Source: Candidatus Poribacteria bacterium
Lineage (GTDB): Bacteria; Poribacteria; WGA-4E; WGA-3G
Direction: 5' to 3'
Assembly (NCBI GenBank): GCA_028818705.1
Contig: JAPPNJ010000187.1
Coordinates: 59,180 to 123,179 of the forward strand
DNA length: 64,000 nt
Below the pieces are notes generated by a model, which searched no databases, was not told the DNA's origin, and worked only from the letters and a program-made list of their open reading frames with translations. The position numbers and the translations under genes were made by a program. Shown piece by piece: positions 24,366 through 34,092 of the stretch. Each line of letters opens with the position of its first letter. The first letter of the stretch is position 1.

Positions 24366-25664
24366 CTACTTGTTATTCTGCCCTCTTTTTTGGACGCGGA
24401 GAAATGCCGGGATTTCCCAATCTGTACTACCACGCTGCTGTGAATCCTTTCCGCGTGCTGGTCTGGATTGCCGCGTTTGAGGGGATTGTTCCTCTTGTTC
24501 TATAGGTGGTTCGGCGGGTCTCCGTCCACGCCCTGGAGCAACAGACCTGCTTGGCAGTGATCTGCCAGTGCTGGATCTGGTTCTGCTGGGAACTGGCGTA
24601 CGTTGTTCTTGTGTAGGAACAGGTTGTCTTTGATAAGCATCAACGTCGTCATACCGTGGGGCGTATTCTCTTTCCTGACCGGGGAAGATATCGGATATAT
24701 CAGAATCGAAACCTGTTGCGATGACAGTTACAAGGACTTCATCTCCAAGTTCTAATTCATCCTTGTAAACAAGACCGAAGATAATTTGTGCATCGGTGGC
24801 GGTGTCTTTAATGACTTGCATCGCTTCATCAAGTTCGTGCATCATGAAATCAGGGGGTGCGGTAATGTTGACAATCATCCCGATAGCTCCAGCGATGTTG
24901 GTCTGCTCAAGGAGCGGTGAGCTAATGGCTTGCTCTGCAGCGATTTGTGCGCGACTATCACCTGTTGCCCGTCCCATTCCCATCAACGCACTGCCTGCGT
25001 CTCGCATGATGGACTCAACATCAGCGAAGTCAACATTAATTTCGCCAGCTTCGGTGATGATATCAGAGATACTCTGAACACCATGGAGGAGGATTTGGTC
25101 TCCGATACGGAAAGCATCTCGAATTGGAAGTTTCCTGTCCATTGTGTCAATGAGGCGTTGGTTTGGTACAACAATTACAGAATCTGCTGCTGCGCGGAGT
25201 TCATCTAGTCCTGCTTCGGCTTGGTCTGCGCGACGTTGTCCTTCAAAGTTAAAGGGTCTGGTTACAACGCCAATAGTAAGGGCTCCACGCTCTCGTGCAA
25301 GCGAAGCGATGAGCGGTGCTGCCCCGGTGCCTGTACCGCCTCCCATACCTGCGGTGATGAAGACCATGTTGGCGTTTTCGACGATAGTTTGCAGCTGTTC
25401 TCTGTCTTCCTCAGCAGCCTTTCTACCAACATCGGGATTGGCACCAGACCCTAAGCCTTCGGTCGTGTTAACACCAATCTGGATTTGGGTAGCCCCGCGG
25501 CAAGTGAGTAGCGCCTGTTGATCTGTGTTAACGGCATAAAATTCTATACCGGTCAGACCTGCTTCAATCATTCGTTTGACGGCATTTCCACCTGCTCCGC
25601 CGACACCAACGACTTTAATTTTGGCGCGTAAGTTTTCAAATTCTTCTTGTTCAAATTCTATCAT
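24366..25664 (-). CDS. ftsZ: Cell division protein FtsZ
   Basis: 432 residues, normal for FtsZ. N-terminal GTP-binding domain with KVVGVGGAGGNAV (17-29) and the tubulin signature GGGTGTG (108-114); the T7 loop NVDFADV (210-216) supplies the catalytic acidic residue to the subunit below. A disordered basic linker (about 320-410) leads to a conserved C-terminal peptide with IPAFLRVQ, which binds FtsA. FtsZ polymerises with GTP into the division ring. It is the last division gene of the cluster, 198 bases after ftsA. A truncated FtsZ-like domain occurs fused to a sigma factor at 63243-63872. Confidence 0.98.
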   Translation of the reverse strand: MIEFEQEEFENLRAKIKVVGVGGAGGNAVKRMIEAGLTGIEFYAVNTDQQALLTCRGATQIQIGVNTTEGLGSGANPDVGRKAAEEDREQLQTIVENANMVFITAGMGGGTGTGAAPLIASLARERGALTIGVVTRPFNFEGQRRADQAEAGLDELRAAADSVIVVPNQRLIDTMDRKLPIRDAFRIGDQILLHGVQSISDIITEAGEINVDFADVESIMRDAGSALMGMGRATGDSRAQIAAEQAISSPLLEQTNIAGAIGMIVNITAPPDFMMHELDEAMQVIKDTATDAQIIFGLVYKDELELGDEVLVTVIATGFDSDISDIFPGQEREYAPRYDDVDAYQRQPVPTQEQRTPVPSRTRSSTGRSLPSRSVAPGRGRRPAEPPIEQEEQSPQTRQSRPARGKDSQQRGSTDWEIPAFLRVQKRGQNNK

Positions 25665-25862
25665 CTTGGATTTCAGTTACTATTATAAGCTACAGCAACC
25701 TAATTCCTCCTATCATTGTAGCCCCAATCTCCAGACTGAGGGTCCGTAGTAACTTTCATGGATCCGCTTTTTTCATATTAAATTATACGTTATTAGACGA
25801 CTTAAGTCAAGTATTCCTGTAAGTTCAGCGTGTATAAGCATCTCGATACTAAGGCGGTGAAT

Positions 25863-27086
25863 TTAATACCCGAACCACTCTTTGATTCGTTGCAGGAATG
25901 CTCCAAAACTATTACCGCGTTGGCGCAAATGGTTTTCATGTTCTTGCTGTCGCAAATTCTCACCGTAAAGACCGAGCCCTATACCAGCAGCATACATTGG
26001 ATGATTTACGCGGTCTGTTAATCCTTGTATTCCCTTGGGATATCCGATTTGAACGCGGAGTTGTAGCATGGCTTCAGCAAGTTCCTGGAGCCCATCAATG
26101 AGTGCGGTGCCCCCGGTAAAGACGAGTCCACCAGGCAGCGATGTATCCCCTAATTCATAACCAATGATCTCAAGAATTTCTGCCACACGGTACTCAATAA
26201 TCTGGGAAAGTTCATAGCGATCAATGAAACGGGGTTTGGCATCCGTAGCCACTGGAATTGAATTTACATCATCCATTGTCACCAATTCCGTCCATGCACA
26301 TCCACGATGAATTTTCAGTTCCTCTGCTTCAGGGAGGGTAACTTTTAGGTATTGAGCGATGTCGTTAGTGATATGCTGCCCACCGACGGGAATGACGGCT
26401 GTATGTTGGATAGAATCCTCTTTATACACGATGATTTCAGTGGTTCCATCTCCGATGTCAACGAGCGCAATTCCGACCTCACGTTCATCTCTTGAGAGAA
26501 CTGCTTGAGATGCAGCGAGGGGTGCTGCGACGAGTGTTTCGACAATAGGCACGCCTGCTTTTTCAATACTATTGAGCAAATTCTGAATGGCTGTCGTACC
26601 GCCTGTAATAATATAGGCATAAGCTTCAAGACGTGCGCCGGACATACCAATGGGTTCTCTGATACGACTCTGAGCATCAACGACGAAACTCTGTTGAATA
26701 ACGTGGAGATTTTCGCAGTCGGAGGGAATGGAGATTGCCTTTGCGGCAACCATCGCTCGCTCAACATCTTCTTGTGTAATTTCAGTATTGGCGACAGAAA
26801 CAACGCCATGTGACGTTTGACCTATAATATGTTCACCAGAAATTCCGACACAGACAGAATCAATTTTAACGCCTGCCATCAATTCTGCGCTGGAAATAGC
26901 ACTGCGAATAGCTTCGGCTGTTTGATTAATGTCAACGACGACCCCGCCGCGAAGCCCTTTGGAAGGGGCGTGTCCAACGCCGACGATTCCTATTCTTTCA
27001 GAGCTTCCTGCCAGTGTATTTCCAACAATTACCGAAATTTTGCTCGATCCAATATCAAGCCCTGCGATAACATTCTGCTTAGGCAT
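25863..27086 (-). CDS. ftsA: Cell division protein FtsA
   Basis: 407 residues. Actin-like ATPase with phosphate-1 motif AGLDIGSSKISVIVG (about 8-22), phosphate-2 ALVDIGDGTTEIIVY (about 202-217) and adenosine motif GLVFTGGTALIDGL (about 327-340). The C-terminus FGAFLQRIKEWFGY forms an amphipathic helix that anchors FtsA to the membrane, where it tethers FtsZ. Starts at the ATG 27086 with GGAGGT just upstream (AGGAGGTGG). Between ftsQ and ftsZ, the classical order. Confidence 0.97.
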   Translation of the reverse strand: MPKQNVIAGLDIGSSKISVIVGNTLAGSSERIGIVGVGHAPSKGLRGGVVVDINQTAEAIRSAISSAELMAGVKIDSVCVGISGEHIIGQTSHGVVSVANTEITQEDVERAMVAAKAISIPSDCENLHVIQQSFVVDAQSRIREPIGMSGARLEAYAYIITGGTTAIQNLLNSIEKAGVPIVETLVAAPLAASQAVLSRDEREVGIALVDIGDGTTEIIVYKEDSIQHTAVIPVGGQHITNDIAQYLKVTLPEAEELKIHRGCAWTELVTMDDVNSIPVATDAKPRFIDRYELSQIIEYRVAEILEIIGYELGDTSLPGGLVFTGGTALIDGLQELAEAMLQLRVQIGYPKGIQGLTDRVNHPMYAAGIGLGLYGENLRQQEHENHLRQRGNSFGAFLQRIKEWFGY

Positions 27087-27256
27087 TTAGGTTTTCCACC
27101 TCCTTTTTCTTTGCTCTGAAGAAGATCAGTGCAAGTATTGTCAGTTCCGGGCAATCCGAGATGAGATGCTCTATCGTGAGTCATCTCCTAAAGCTTTATA
27201 TATTCAAAAGATAGTGTCTGTGTATTTTCCACGCCTTGATCTTTATGAAATAGACA

Positions 27257-28282
27257 CTACTTGGTTTCAGTATAACCACCTAAATAGAGTGAATCTTCAA
27301 ATCTTGCGTCTAAGTACGGCTGTGTAGCATTGGGATGCGCTTTAAGAAGTTCAAGTACACGGATTTTGTGCTGCTTCAAAAGTAGCGTGATATGATGGAG
27401 TCCGGACCCAATCGCATCCCCAGCAATCCACACTGGCAGAGGCAATGTCTTAATTTGTATTTTAATTTGCTGCGGACGGCTCGCGTCAATGCTTTCTATC
27501 TGGGTTGCCAGCCCTGCCTGCTGAAGTAAAGCGGTCTCGAAAACCTCCACTCCCAAGGAGATTCCAGAGGTTTGGGCAACAGTGCCGATCTTAGGCAGTT
27601 TATCACCCGCTGCAACAAGTGTCCCCATCTTTTGGAACCGTTCATCTATCGGTGCCCCTGACTTTCCAACATCTATACTTTCCAAGACATGTGCGTCAAC
27701 ATCCACCAAGAAAAACGCGCTCTCGCGATCAGCAGTTGTGCCGGGAACAGGTGGCGTTTTAAAACCTTCATAAAACTTGAGCAAGGCAAAAGGTTCACGC
27801 TCGGTAATTTCAATAGTGAGTAAACGTTTCATCACATGCTTAGAAACGTGTGCCTCTTTGATATAACTTAAGTTCTCTTTTAGATATGTCGCTGTGCGCG
27901 CCTCAGAATCTGTAACGATATTGTCTAACTGTTCAGCTAATATATCATAGATTTCTGCTTCTGTATAGTGCGCATTTCCAGAGAGTTCAAAGGAAATATA
28001 TTCAACACCGAAAAAACCAAGTCCTACCTTCGCGATAAAAGCCAAAGTAAGCACGATAGCGACAACGAAGATCACACGCCGCAATATATATACCTTGGTA
28101 TTAGGATGCTTACCAAGCCGCCTTGCGGGCATCGAAGTTTCCCGCACATACGCGTTACGCTTTTTGCGTCGGGAGAGGGCAAACATTCGTGTGCTGTTGG
28201 TTGCAGCGGTGTATTCTCGGCTCAATACCAGTGGAATGTACATTTGCGTACTTTTTTCTTCTCCAGCGCGCGATTCAAGCAA
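27257..28282 (-). CDS. ftsQ: Cell division protein FtsQ/DivIB
   Basis: 341 residues. A basic cytoplasmic segment of about 70 residues, one membrane helix (RRVIFVVAIVLTLAFIAKVGLG, about 68-89), then the POTRA domain (YISFELSGNAHYTEAEIYDIL, about 95-115) and the beta domain (YLKENLSYIKEAHVSKHVMKRLLTI). FtsQ connects FtsL/FtsB to the ring at the outside of the inner membrane. Identification rests on this topology, the POTRA pattern and the position between murC and ftsA. The cytoplasmic stretch is long, and a later start is possible. Confidence 0.9.
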   Translation of the reverse strand: MLESRAGEEKSTQMYIPLVLSREYTAATNSTRMFALSRRKKRNAYVRETSMPARRLGKHPNTKVYILRRVIFVVAIVLTLAFIAKVGLGFFGVEYISFELSGNAHYTEAEIYDILAEQLDNIVTDSEARTATYLKENLSYIKEAHVSKHVMKRLLTIEITEREPFALLKFYEGFKTPPVPGTTADRESAFFLVDVDAHVLESIDVGKSGAPIDERFQKMGTLVAAGDKLPKIGTVAQTSGISLGVEVFETALLQQAGLATQIESIDASRPQQIKIQIKTLPLPVWIAGDAIGSGLHHITLLLKQHKIRVLELLKAHPNATQPYLDARFEDSLYLGGYTETK

Positions 28283-28341
28283 AACTTATAGATAAAAAAC
28301 GAGACTATTACGAAAGAAGATACAAGAAGATAAAGGAACGA

Positions 28342-29709
28342 TCAATTTTCGGCTTGAAGCCGTGTTAAAAATTCTCGTCCCACCCTACTGATGTCCCCAG
28401 CCCCCAAGGTAATGACAATATCGTCTGGACGGGTTATCTTCATAAGGACATCGGTAATTTCATCTGTATCGGGTACATAGAGTACCTGTCGATGCCCGTG
28501 TGCCTGTATTGCGTCTGCTAATTTTTCAGCAGTGACATTTTCAATAGGTGCTTCGCCCGCACTATAGATTGAAGTAACAATGAGTACATCTGCTTGATAA
28601 AAAGAGCGGGAGAATTCATCTGCCAAATCTCTAACGCGCTGATAGCGATGTGGTTGAAAGACTGCGACGATACGACGCTTGTAACCGTCACGAGCACCAC
28701 TGAGTGCTGCTTTTAATTTCGCTGGATTATGGGCGTAATCATCAACGACGATAATATCATTGACCTCGCCAAGTATTTCAAAACGACGGTGTACACCGGA
28801 AAATGATTCAAGACTTTCCCGAATCTGCTCAAACGGGATGTCGAGTTCAAGCCCAACAGCTATAGCTGCCAAGGAGTTAGAAATATTATGGCGTCCGGGC
28901 ATTTTAAGATGAATTTCACCGTAGAGATGCCCATTTTTACGGATCCGGTAGCGGGACGTTGGACCTTCAACAACAATTCCCTCAGCCACCAGGTCTGCCT
29001 GGGTCTCAAGCCCGTAGGTAACATATCGCTTCTCAATTCGCGGGATGAACTTCTGAATATTCTCAGCATCCAAGCACAGAACAGCAGTGCCGTAAAAAGG
29101 GACCTTGTTAATGAACTTGAGAAAGGTTTCACCAATTTCGGTAACACTACTATAATAATCCAGATGGTCAGCATCGACTGAAGTGACAACAGCAACAGTG
29201 GGATAGAACATCTCAATAGAACCGTATGCCTCGTCTGCCTCAATGACCATAACATCGCCTTCGCCACTTCGGGCATGGCTGCCATTCATGAGTTTCCCGC
29301 CAACGACGACTGTTGGATCAAGACTGCTAAGCACTGTAGCAGTCATAGCAGTGGTCGTTGTTTTTCCATGTGTTCCGCTGACTGCAACGCTATAGCGCAT
29401 CCGAGTGATTTCATTGAGCATCTCGGCACCCCTAACGATAGGGATTTTCTGTGTTTGTGCAGCGAGGAGTTCCGAATTGTCAGGAGGAATAGCTGGAGAA
29501 ACAACCACGACATCTGCACCGTGCATCTGTGCTGCGGCATGTCCATAGAAGACGGTCACGCCGACATCTCGCAGATGTTTTGTCGTATCAGACTTTTTGA
29601 TGTCTGAGCCTGTCACATGGAACCCAAGGTCCAACAAGATTTCAGCAATGCCGCTTAAACCGGCACCACCAATACCGATAATATGAATATGTTGTGTTTT
29701 TCCAAACAT
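28342..29709 (-). CDS. murC: UDP-N-acetylmuramate-L-alanine ligase MurC
   Basis: 455 residues. Rossmann start HIHIIGIGGAGLSGIAEILL (about 7-26) binds UDP-MurNAc; the ATP site is SGTHGKTTTTAMTA (about 110-123); EADEAYGS and the DYAHNPAKLKAAL block (about 322-334) complete the Mur ligase pattern. It adds L-Ala to UDP-MurNAc in the cytoplasm, the first amino acid of the peptide stem. Follows murG after 157 bases and precedes ftsQ. The next step normally made by MurB precedes MurC, but murB is not in the window. Confidence 0.97.
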   Translation of the reverse strand: MFGKTQHIHIIGIGGAGLSGIAEILLDLGFHVTGSDIKKSDTTKHLRDVGVTVFYGHAAAQMHGADVVVVSPAIPPDNSELLAAQTQKIPIVRGAEMLNEITRMRYSVAVSGTHGKTTTTAMTATVLSSLDPTVVVGGKLMNGSHARSGEGDVMVIEADEAYGSIEMFYPTVAVVTSVDADHLDYYSSVTEIGETFLKFINKVPFYGTAVLCLDAENIQKFIPRIEKRYVTYGLETQADLVAEGIVVEGPTSRYRIRKNGHLYGEIHLKMPGRHNISNSLAAIAVGLELDIPFEQIRESLESFSGVHRRFEILGEVNDIIVVDDYAHNPAKLKAALSGARDGYKRRIVAVFQPHRYQRVRDLADEFSRSFYQADVLIVTSIYSAGEAPIENVTAEKLADAIQAHGHRQVLYVPDTDEITDVLMKITRPDDIVITLGAGDISRVGREFLTRLQAEN

Positions 29710-29866
29710 GTCGTTATTTTCGTTTTTACCCGAAACGCGCCAGAATAGTTCTTTTTTAATTTGACAATCTGTGTAGAAGTCAGTTTCCGAGTTTAATCTA
29801 TAGTACCTCTTAATTTTTTAACCTATCGCGAGGCTGAAAATCAACCTTAATTAGATAAAAAAACAT

Positions 29867-31066
29867 CTAAGCATACGAAAGAATAGATTTGGCAATGTGA
29901 TCACTGGCATGTGGTTTACCGAGCGCTTGACTCGCAGCCACCATTCGTTCGTATGTATTTTCGTCAAGTGCGATGTCCACAAGGCTTTGGACGAGGGATT
30001 CTACCGTGAACGTGCCTTGTTCCAGCACAACGGCCCCTCCCTTCTTTGCAACAGCACGTGCATTCAATACCTGATCATTTCCTGTTTGTGAAGGTAAAGG
30101 TACAAAGATTGCGGGGATACCACAAGCAGTGACTTCAGCAACAGTCATCCCTCCTGCCCTACAAATCATAATGTTCGCTATGCTATAGATCTCCTCAACA
30201 GCATCAAAGAAGGGTTGGACACAATACCGGAATTCCTGCTGCGATCCAAGTTTGTTGTGATACGCTTCCTGAACTATCTGTGCCTCAGCTGCCCCTGTCT
30301 GATGTACAATTTGGAGTCGATCAGCATATTCCAACAAATGCGGAAGTGTCTCTACAATTGCGCTATTGATAGCCCGTGCTCCCTGACTGCCGCCCATTAC
30401 AAAGATCGTTTTCCGATTTGGACACAACCCAAATTTCTGGTAAGTCGCCTCAGCCTTCGAGCATGCGGTGATTGCAGGGCGGATAGGATTACCTGTCACC
30501 TCTACCCTCGCAGTGTGTTGAAACGAACGACTATTGTGAACGGATTCCATGGCAAGATACGCCATTTTTGCCCAGCGCGCTAAGACTCCATTTGTTAAAC
30601 CGACAGAGGCATTCTGTTCTTGGATAGCTATTGGGGTCCTGCGCAGCAGACCTGCGAAAAGCACCGGACCTGAGACATACCCACCTGTTCCTATAACAAT
30701 ATCCGGCTGTAGTTCCTTCATATAGCGCAATGACTGGATGAGCCCGCGAAAAGCTTTCCAGAGAACCGGAATCCACTGCAAAGTTAAGGTGCGCGGAAAA
30801 CCGGCAACAGAAATGGGCATGAAGCGGAAACCGTGTTGTGGAACCAGTTTTGATTCTAAGCGATCTCTACCACCGATGAATACAATATCAACTGTAGCAT
30901 CCAATCGCTGCAGTGCCTGGGCAATACCGATGGCAGGGTAGATATGTCCGCCTGTCCCACCGCCCGCGATAACTACTTTTTTGTGTGTTTTCCACTCTCC
31001 GGCAGTCACTTGATAGAAACTATCTGCCCCAGATAAATCTGTATCACTCAATTTAGAATCAATCAT
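29867..31066 (-). CDS. murG: Lipid II synthase MurG
   Basis: 399 residues. GT-B glycosyltransferase with the glycine-rich VVIAGGGTGGHIYPAIGIA (about 31-49), the membrane-facing basic N-domain, and the C-domain UDP-GlcNAc site (FVMGGSQGARAIN at about 222-234, ICRAGGMTVAEVTACG at about 303-318, FVPLPSQTGNDQVLNA). Transfers GlcNAc to lipid I on the inner face of the membrane, giving lipid II. The N-terminal 28 residues before the core are longer than usual, so a later start is possible. A small MITE-like element separates it from ftsW. Confidence 0.97.
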   Translation of the reverse strand: MIDSKLSDTDLSGADSFYQVTAGEWKTHKKVVIAGGGTGGHIYPAIGIAQALQRLDATVDIVFIGGRDRLESKLVPQHGFRFMPISVAGFPRTLTLQWIPVLWKAFRGLIQSLRYMKELQPDIVIGTGGYVSGPVLFAGLLRRTPIAIQEQNASVGLTNGVLARWAKMAYLAMESVHNSRSFQHTARVEVTGNPIRPAITACSKAEATYQKFGLCPNRKTIFVMGGSQGARAINSAIVETLPHLLEYADRLQIVHQTGAAEAQIVQEAYHNKLGSQQEFRYCVQPFFDAVEEIYSIANIMICRAGGMTVAEVTACGIPAIFVPLPSQTGNDQVLNARAVAKKGGAVVLEQGTFTVESLVQSLVDIALDENTYERMVAASQALGKPHASDHIAKSILSYA

Positions 31067-31088
31067 AAGTTAACTCATCAGAATTTAT

Positions 31089-31250
31089 TAGGACTTACGC
31101 AAATTGAATAAACAAAGGACGTTTTTTGCTGAAAAAGTCGTTATCTCGGTGTTTTTAACCCTCTCAATCCCCCAACCCCCCATATAAATCAGAATCAACG
31201 GTATTCAGGTTTCCTTATAGGCATGAATACCGTTGATTGCGTAAGTCCTA
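31089..31250. mobile_element. MITE-like insertion between ftsW and murG
   Basis: A 162-bp non-coding element bounded by TAGGACTTACGCAA and its exact inverse TTGCGTAAGTCCTA, flanked on both sides by TTTAT (31084-31088 and 31251-31255), a plausible 5-bp target duplication. The interior contains ATCAACGGTA and ATTCATGCC/GGCATGAA palindromes. A matching right end is at 62390-62412. GGACTTACGCA ends are known from several insertion sequence families; no transposase for it is in the window. Confidence 0.75.
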
Positions 31251-31308
31251 TTTATAATTCACCATAATCGTGTGGTACAGAAACGGCTAAGGGAGCCACA
31301 GAACTCTA

Positions 31309-32580
31309 TTACTCCTTAGCCGAGTTGGTATGCCGCGATATATTTAAAAGAATACCAACACTTACCAAGCTAAGGACAATCGACGAACCGCCATAACTGA
31401 TAAACGGCAATGTAATGCCTTTGGTCGGTAACAAACCTGTCACAACACCAATATTGATGAACGCTTGTAAACCGATGAGGATAGTAATGCCAGTAGCGAG
31501 TAATGATGCGAAGAGGTCTGGTACACTCCGAGCAATGTGTAATCCGCGCCATATAAACAACATGAAAAGAATTGTTACAGCTACTGCGCCAATGAACCCG
31601 AATTCTTCCCCCAACACTGCGAAGATAAAATCTGTGTGTGGATAGGGGAGGCGCGATATTTTCTGAAGGCTACTGTCAATCCCTGCGCCGAGAAGTCCAC
31701 CGCCTTCAAGGGCATCCAGCGATCGAGTTAGTTGATAGTTTGTTGCGCTCGGCGATTTCAACATAGCGAAATAGTCTAAGAATCTCTTCAGTCTATATGG
31801 ATCTCGAATTATGAGTACACTGAGGAGTCCACCACCTACGCCAACGAGTGCCAATGTATGTAGGATCCGAATGCCTCCAATAAATAGGACGATACAAACA
31901 GTCACTGCCAACAAGAATGCGGAACCGAAATCAGGCTGGCTTGCGACCAGTCCGAAGGCGGCCCCAACAATTAGCATATTCGGCAGCACACCGTTAAAAA
32001 GGCTTTTAACGCGCTGTGGATCTCGACTTATGAAGTGTGCTACATGGATGACTAACGCTATTTTCGCGAATTCAACGGGTTGAAAATTGACGGGTAAGTT
32101 TCCTATACGGATCCAACGGTTAAACCTACTACCCTCTGCGCCTTGTACGCTTACGCTTAAACTTGGCACGAAAACCAACAGCAACCCTACAAAGGAGAGT
32201 ATTAAAAAAAGGTTTGCAAATCTTGCGTAAAACCTATAGGGCAAATAGGAAGCCACAAACATTCCCGTCAAGCCGATTGCACAAGCAATAATGTGTATTT
32301 GCAAATACCGATAACTGTAACCATCATAGTGCCTTGAAGAGATCAGGTGGCTTGAACTATAGACCATCAAGATACCTATAGCAATGAGGGTGAAGGTGAG
32401 CGCAATCACCCCTCGATCCATTCGTCCAGGTCTTGAGACAGGTGTTGCCTCCGCCACCCGTTTTTGATTTTCTTCCACAACGCTATAGGCGCGCGTGTTT
32501 GTCCAATAACTACGTCCGGTTTTTACATTAGATGTGGCGTTTCGATTGTTACGGTCGTGTTTTTGGAAGTCGCGTAGCAT
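31309..32580 (-). CDS. ftsW: Lipid II glycan polymerase FtsW (SEDS family)
   Basis: 423 residues with about ten membrane helices from residue 57 on. Family marks: DFGSAFLLAVTVCIVLF (about 215-231), FIFAVLGEEFGFIGAV (about 315-330), and the conserved C-terminal GLLPTKGITLPFISYGGSS (about 382-400). FtsW polymerises lipid II into glycan at the septum together with its partner transpeptidase FtsI, encoded upstream in the same cluster. A soluble N-terminal stretch of about 55 residues is long for FtsW; a later start is possible. Positioned between murD and murG as usual. Confidence 0.96.
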   Translation of the reverse strand: MLRDFQKHDRNNRNATSNVKTGRSYWTNTRAYSVVEENQKRVAEATPVSRPGRMDRGVIALTFTLIAIGILMVYSSSHLISSRHYDGYSYRYLQIHIIACAIGLTGMFVASYLPYRFYARFANLFLILSFVGLLLVFVPSLSVSVQGAEGSRFNRWIRIGNLPVNFQPVEFAKIALVIHVAHFISRDPQRVKSLFNGVLPNMLIVGAAFGLVASQPDFGSAFLLAVTVCIVLFIGGIRILHTLALVGVGGGLLSVLIIRDPYRLKRFLDYFAMLKSPSATNYQLTRSLDALEGGGLLGAGIDSSLQKISRLPYPHTDFIFAVLGEEFGFIGAVAVTILFMLFIWRGLHIARSVPDLFASLLATGITILIGLQAFINIGVVTGLLPTKGITLPFISYGGSSIVLSLVSVGILLNISRHTNSAKE

Positions 32581-32597
32581 TGTATCGTTTTAGTCCT

Positions 32598-34034
32598 CTA
32601 ATTAATCGATTGAAGGGCGTGAACTGCGTCCTTAAACGCTACTCCCCGTGCTCTATAGTCGGTGTACATATCAAAGCTCGCATTGGCAGGTGACAAGAGC
32701 ACCACATCGCCTGCTGACGCATATCTGTAGGCAATCTGCACCGCTTCTGTCATTGTTCTTGCTTTCACTATGTGTGTTGTATCGGCAAGAGTCTTCTCAA
32801 TCTGCTGCGTGCACTCTCCAAGCATTACAGCGGCTTTAACGCGGTTGCGAACGATTTCACACAACGGTGTATAGTCATTTCCCTTGTCATAGCCTCCCAT
32901 TATCAGGACGACTCGACGCTCCTTTATCGATTCAAGAGCGGCTTTGACTGCTGCCACGTTCGTCGCCTTTGAATCGTTGATGAACTCAATACCACCGATC
33001 ATTCTCACCGTCTCGAAAGCGTGAACTAAAGCGGGGTGCGATGTATCAAAATTCCGGAGCGCTGTCCGAATTTGTGCTCCTCTGATGCCCAAAATTTGTC
33101 CTACAGTCGCTGCGGCGAGGACATTTTGGACGTTATGTGCTCCAGGAAGAGGAATGTCTCTTATATCACAAATTCTCTCTCGGACCCCGTCGCGCTGTGC
33201 GAGAAGTTGCGTCCTGTCTCTAAACGTGCCTGAAAACGACGGTACTTCACGAACGCCTTCGTCCGTAAAATAGACCACTTCTGCCGCTGTAGACGCAGCG
33301 AAATCTTTGACGGAAGGATCTGAACCGTTGAGAACCATCCAGTCGTCCCCAGTCTGGTTCGCAGAAATCTTCTGCTTCGCCTCGCGATAATTGGACATCG
33401 TCCCATGTCTATCTAAGTGATCTCGCGAAAGGTTGAGTACAACACTCACCAGCGGATGAAAAGTAACTGTGCTTTCTAACTGAAAACTGCTCGCCTCAAG
33501 GACGACAATGTCTTGGTTTGTAAGATTTTGGACCTCCGCTGCCAATGGTACCCCAATGTTCCCTGCGATGCAGACATTGTGAAACTTAGGGCATTCTTTT
33601 AGTATTGCCGCCGTGAGTAGTGTCGTAGTGGATTTACCCTTCGTTCCAGTAATAGCGACAATGGGTGCTGGACACATCCTTGCAGCAATTTCCAATTCTG
33701 CGAGAATGGGAATGTTCTGCGCCTGTGCCTCACACAAGATTGGAATATCCAGAGGTACGCCTGGCGAAACAACTATGAAATCAATATCATCGATGCATTG
33801 GGCTGGATGCCCTCCAAGATATTTTTCGATTTCGCCGGGTTCAGAAAATTCATTGAGTATCGCAATTTCCGCTGATAATGCTTCGGATGTGCGTTTATCT
33901 GTAAGGACGACAGATGCCCCTTGTGCGTGCAACAGTTTCGCAACGGCGACCCCACTCCGATTTAATCCAAAAACTGTAACACGTTTTCCTTGTAATTGCA
34001 TTTTTTGTTCCAAACTCCAGCGAAAAACAGCCAT
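32598..34034 (-). CDS. murD: UDP-N-acetylmuramoyl-L-alanine-D-glutamate ligase MurD
   Basis: 478 residues (467 if it starts at MQLQGKRV, 34001, which fits the family's usual N-terminus better). Sugar-nucleotide binding domain RVTVFGLNRSGVAVAKLL, ATP site ITGTKGKSTTTLLTAA (about 128-143), LNLSRDHLDRHGTM (about 215-228) and the FINDSKATNVAAVKAAL block (about 340-356). Adds D-Glu to UDP-MurNAc-L-Ala. 58 bases after mraY, and 17 bases before ftsW. Confidence 0.97.
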   Translation of the reverse strand: MAVFRWSLEQKMQLQGKRVTVFGLNRSGVAVAKLLHAQGASVVLTDKRTSEALSAEIAILNEFSEPGEIEKYLGGHPAQCIDDIDFIVVSPGVPLDIPILCEAQAQNIPILAELEIAARMCPAPIVAITGTKGKSTTTLLTAAILKECPKFHNVCIAGNIGVPLAAEVQNLTNQDIVVLEASSFQLESTVTFHPLVSVVLNLSRDHLDRHGTMSNYREAKQKISANQTGDDWMVLNGSDPSVKDFAASTAAEVVYFTDEGVREVPSFSGTFRDRTQLLAQRDGVRERICDIRDIPLPGAHNVQNVLAAATVGQILGIRGAQIRTALRNFDTSHPALVHAFETVRMIGGIEFINDSKATNVAAVKAALESIKERRVVLIMGGYDKGNDYTPLCEIVRNRVKAAVMLGECTQQIEKTLADTTHIVKARTMTEAVQIAYRYASAGDVVLLSPANASFDMYTDYRARGVAFKDAVHALQSIN

Positions 34035-34092
34035 ATTTCTTTAACGAAAACCCTGATGTTTACGAAGCACCGCTAATATAAGGTTGTTTACT

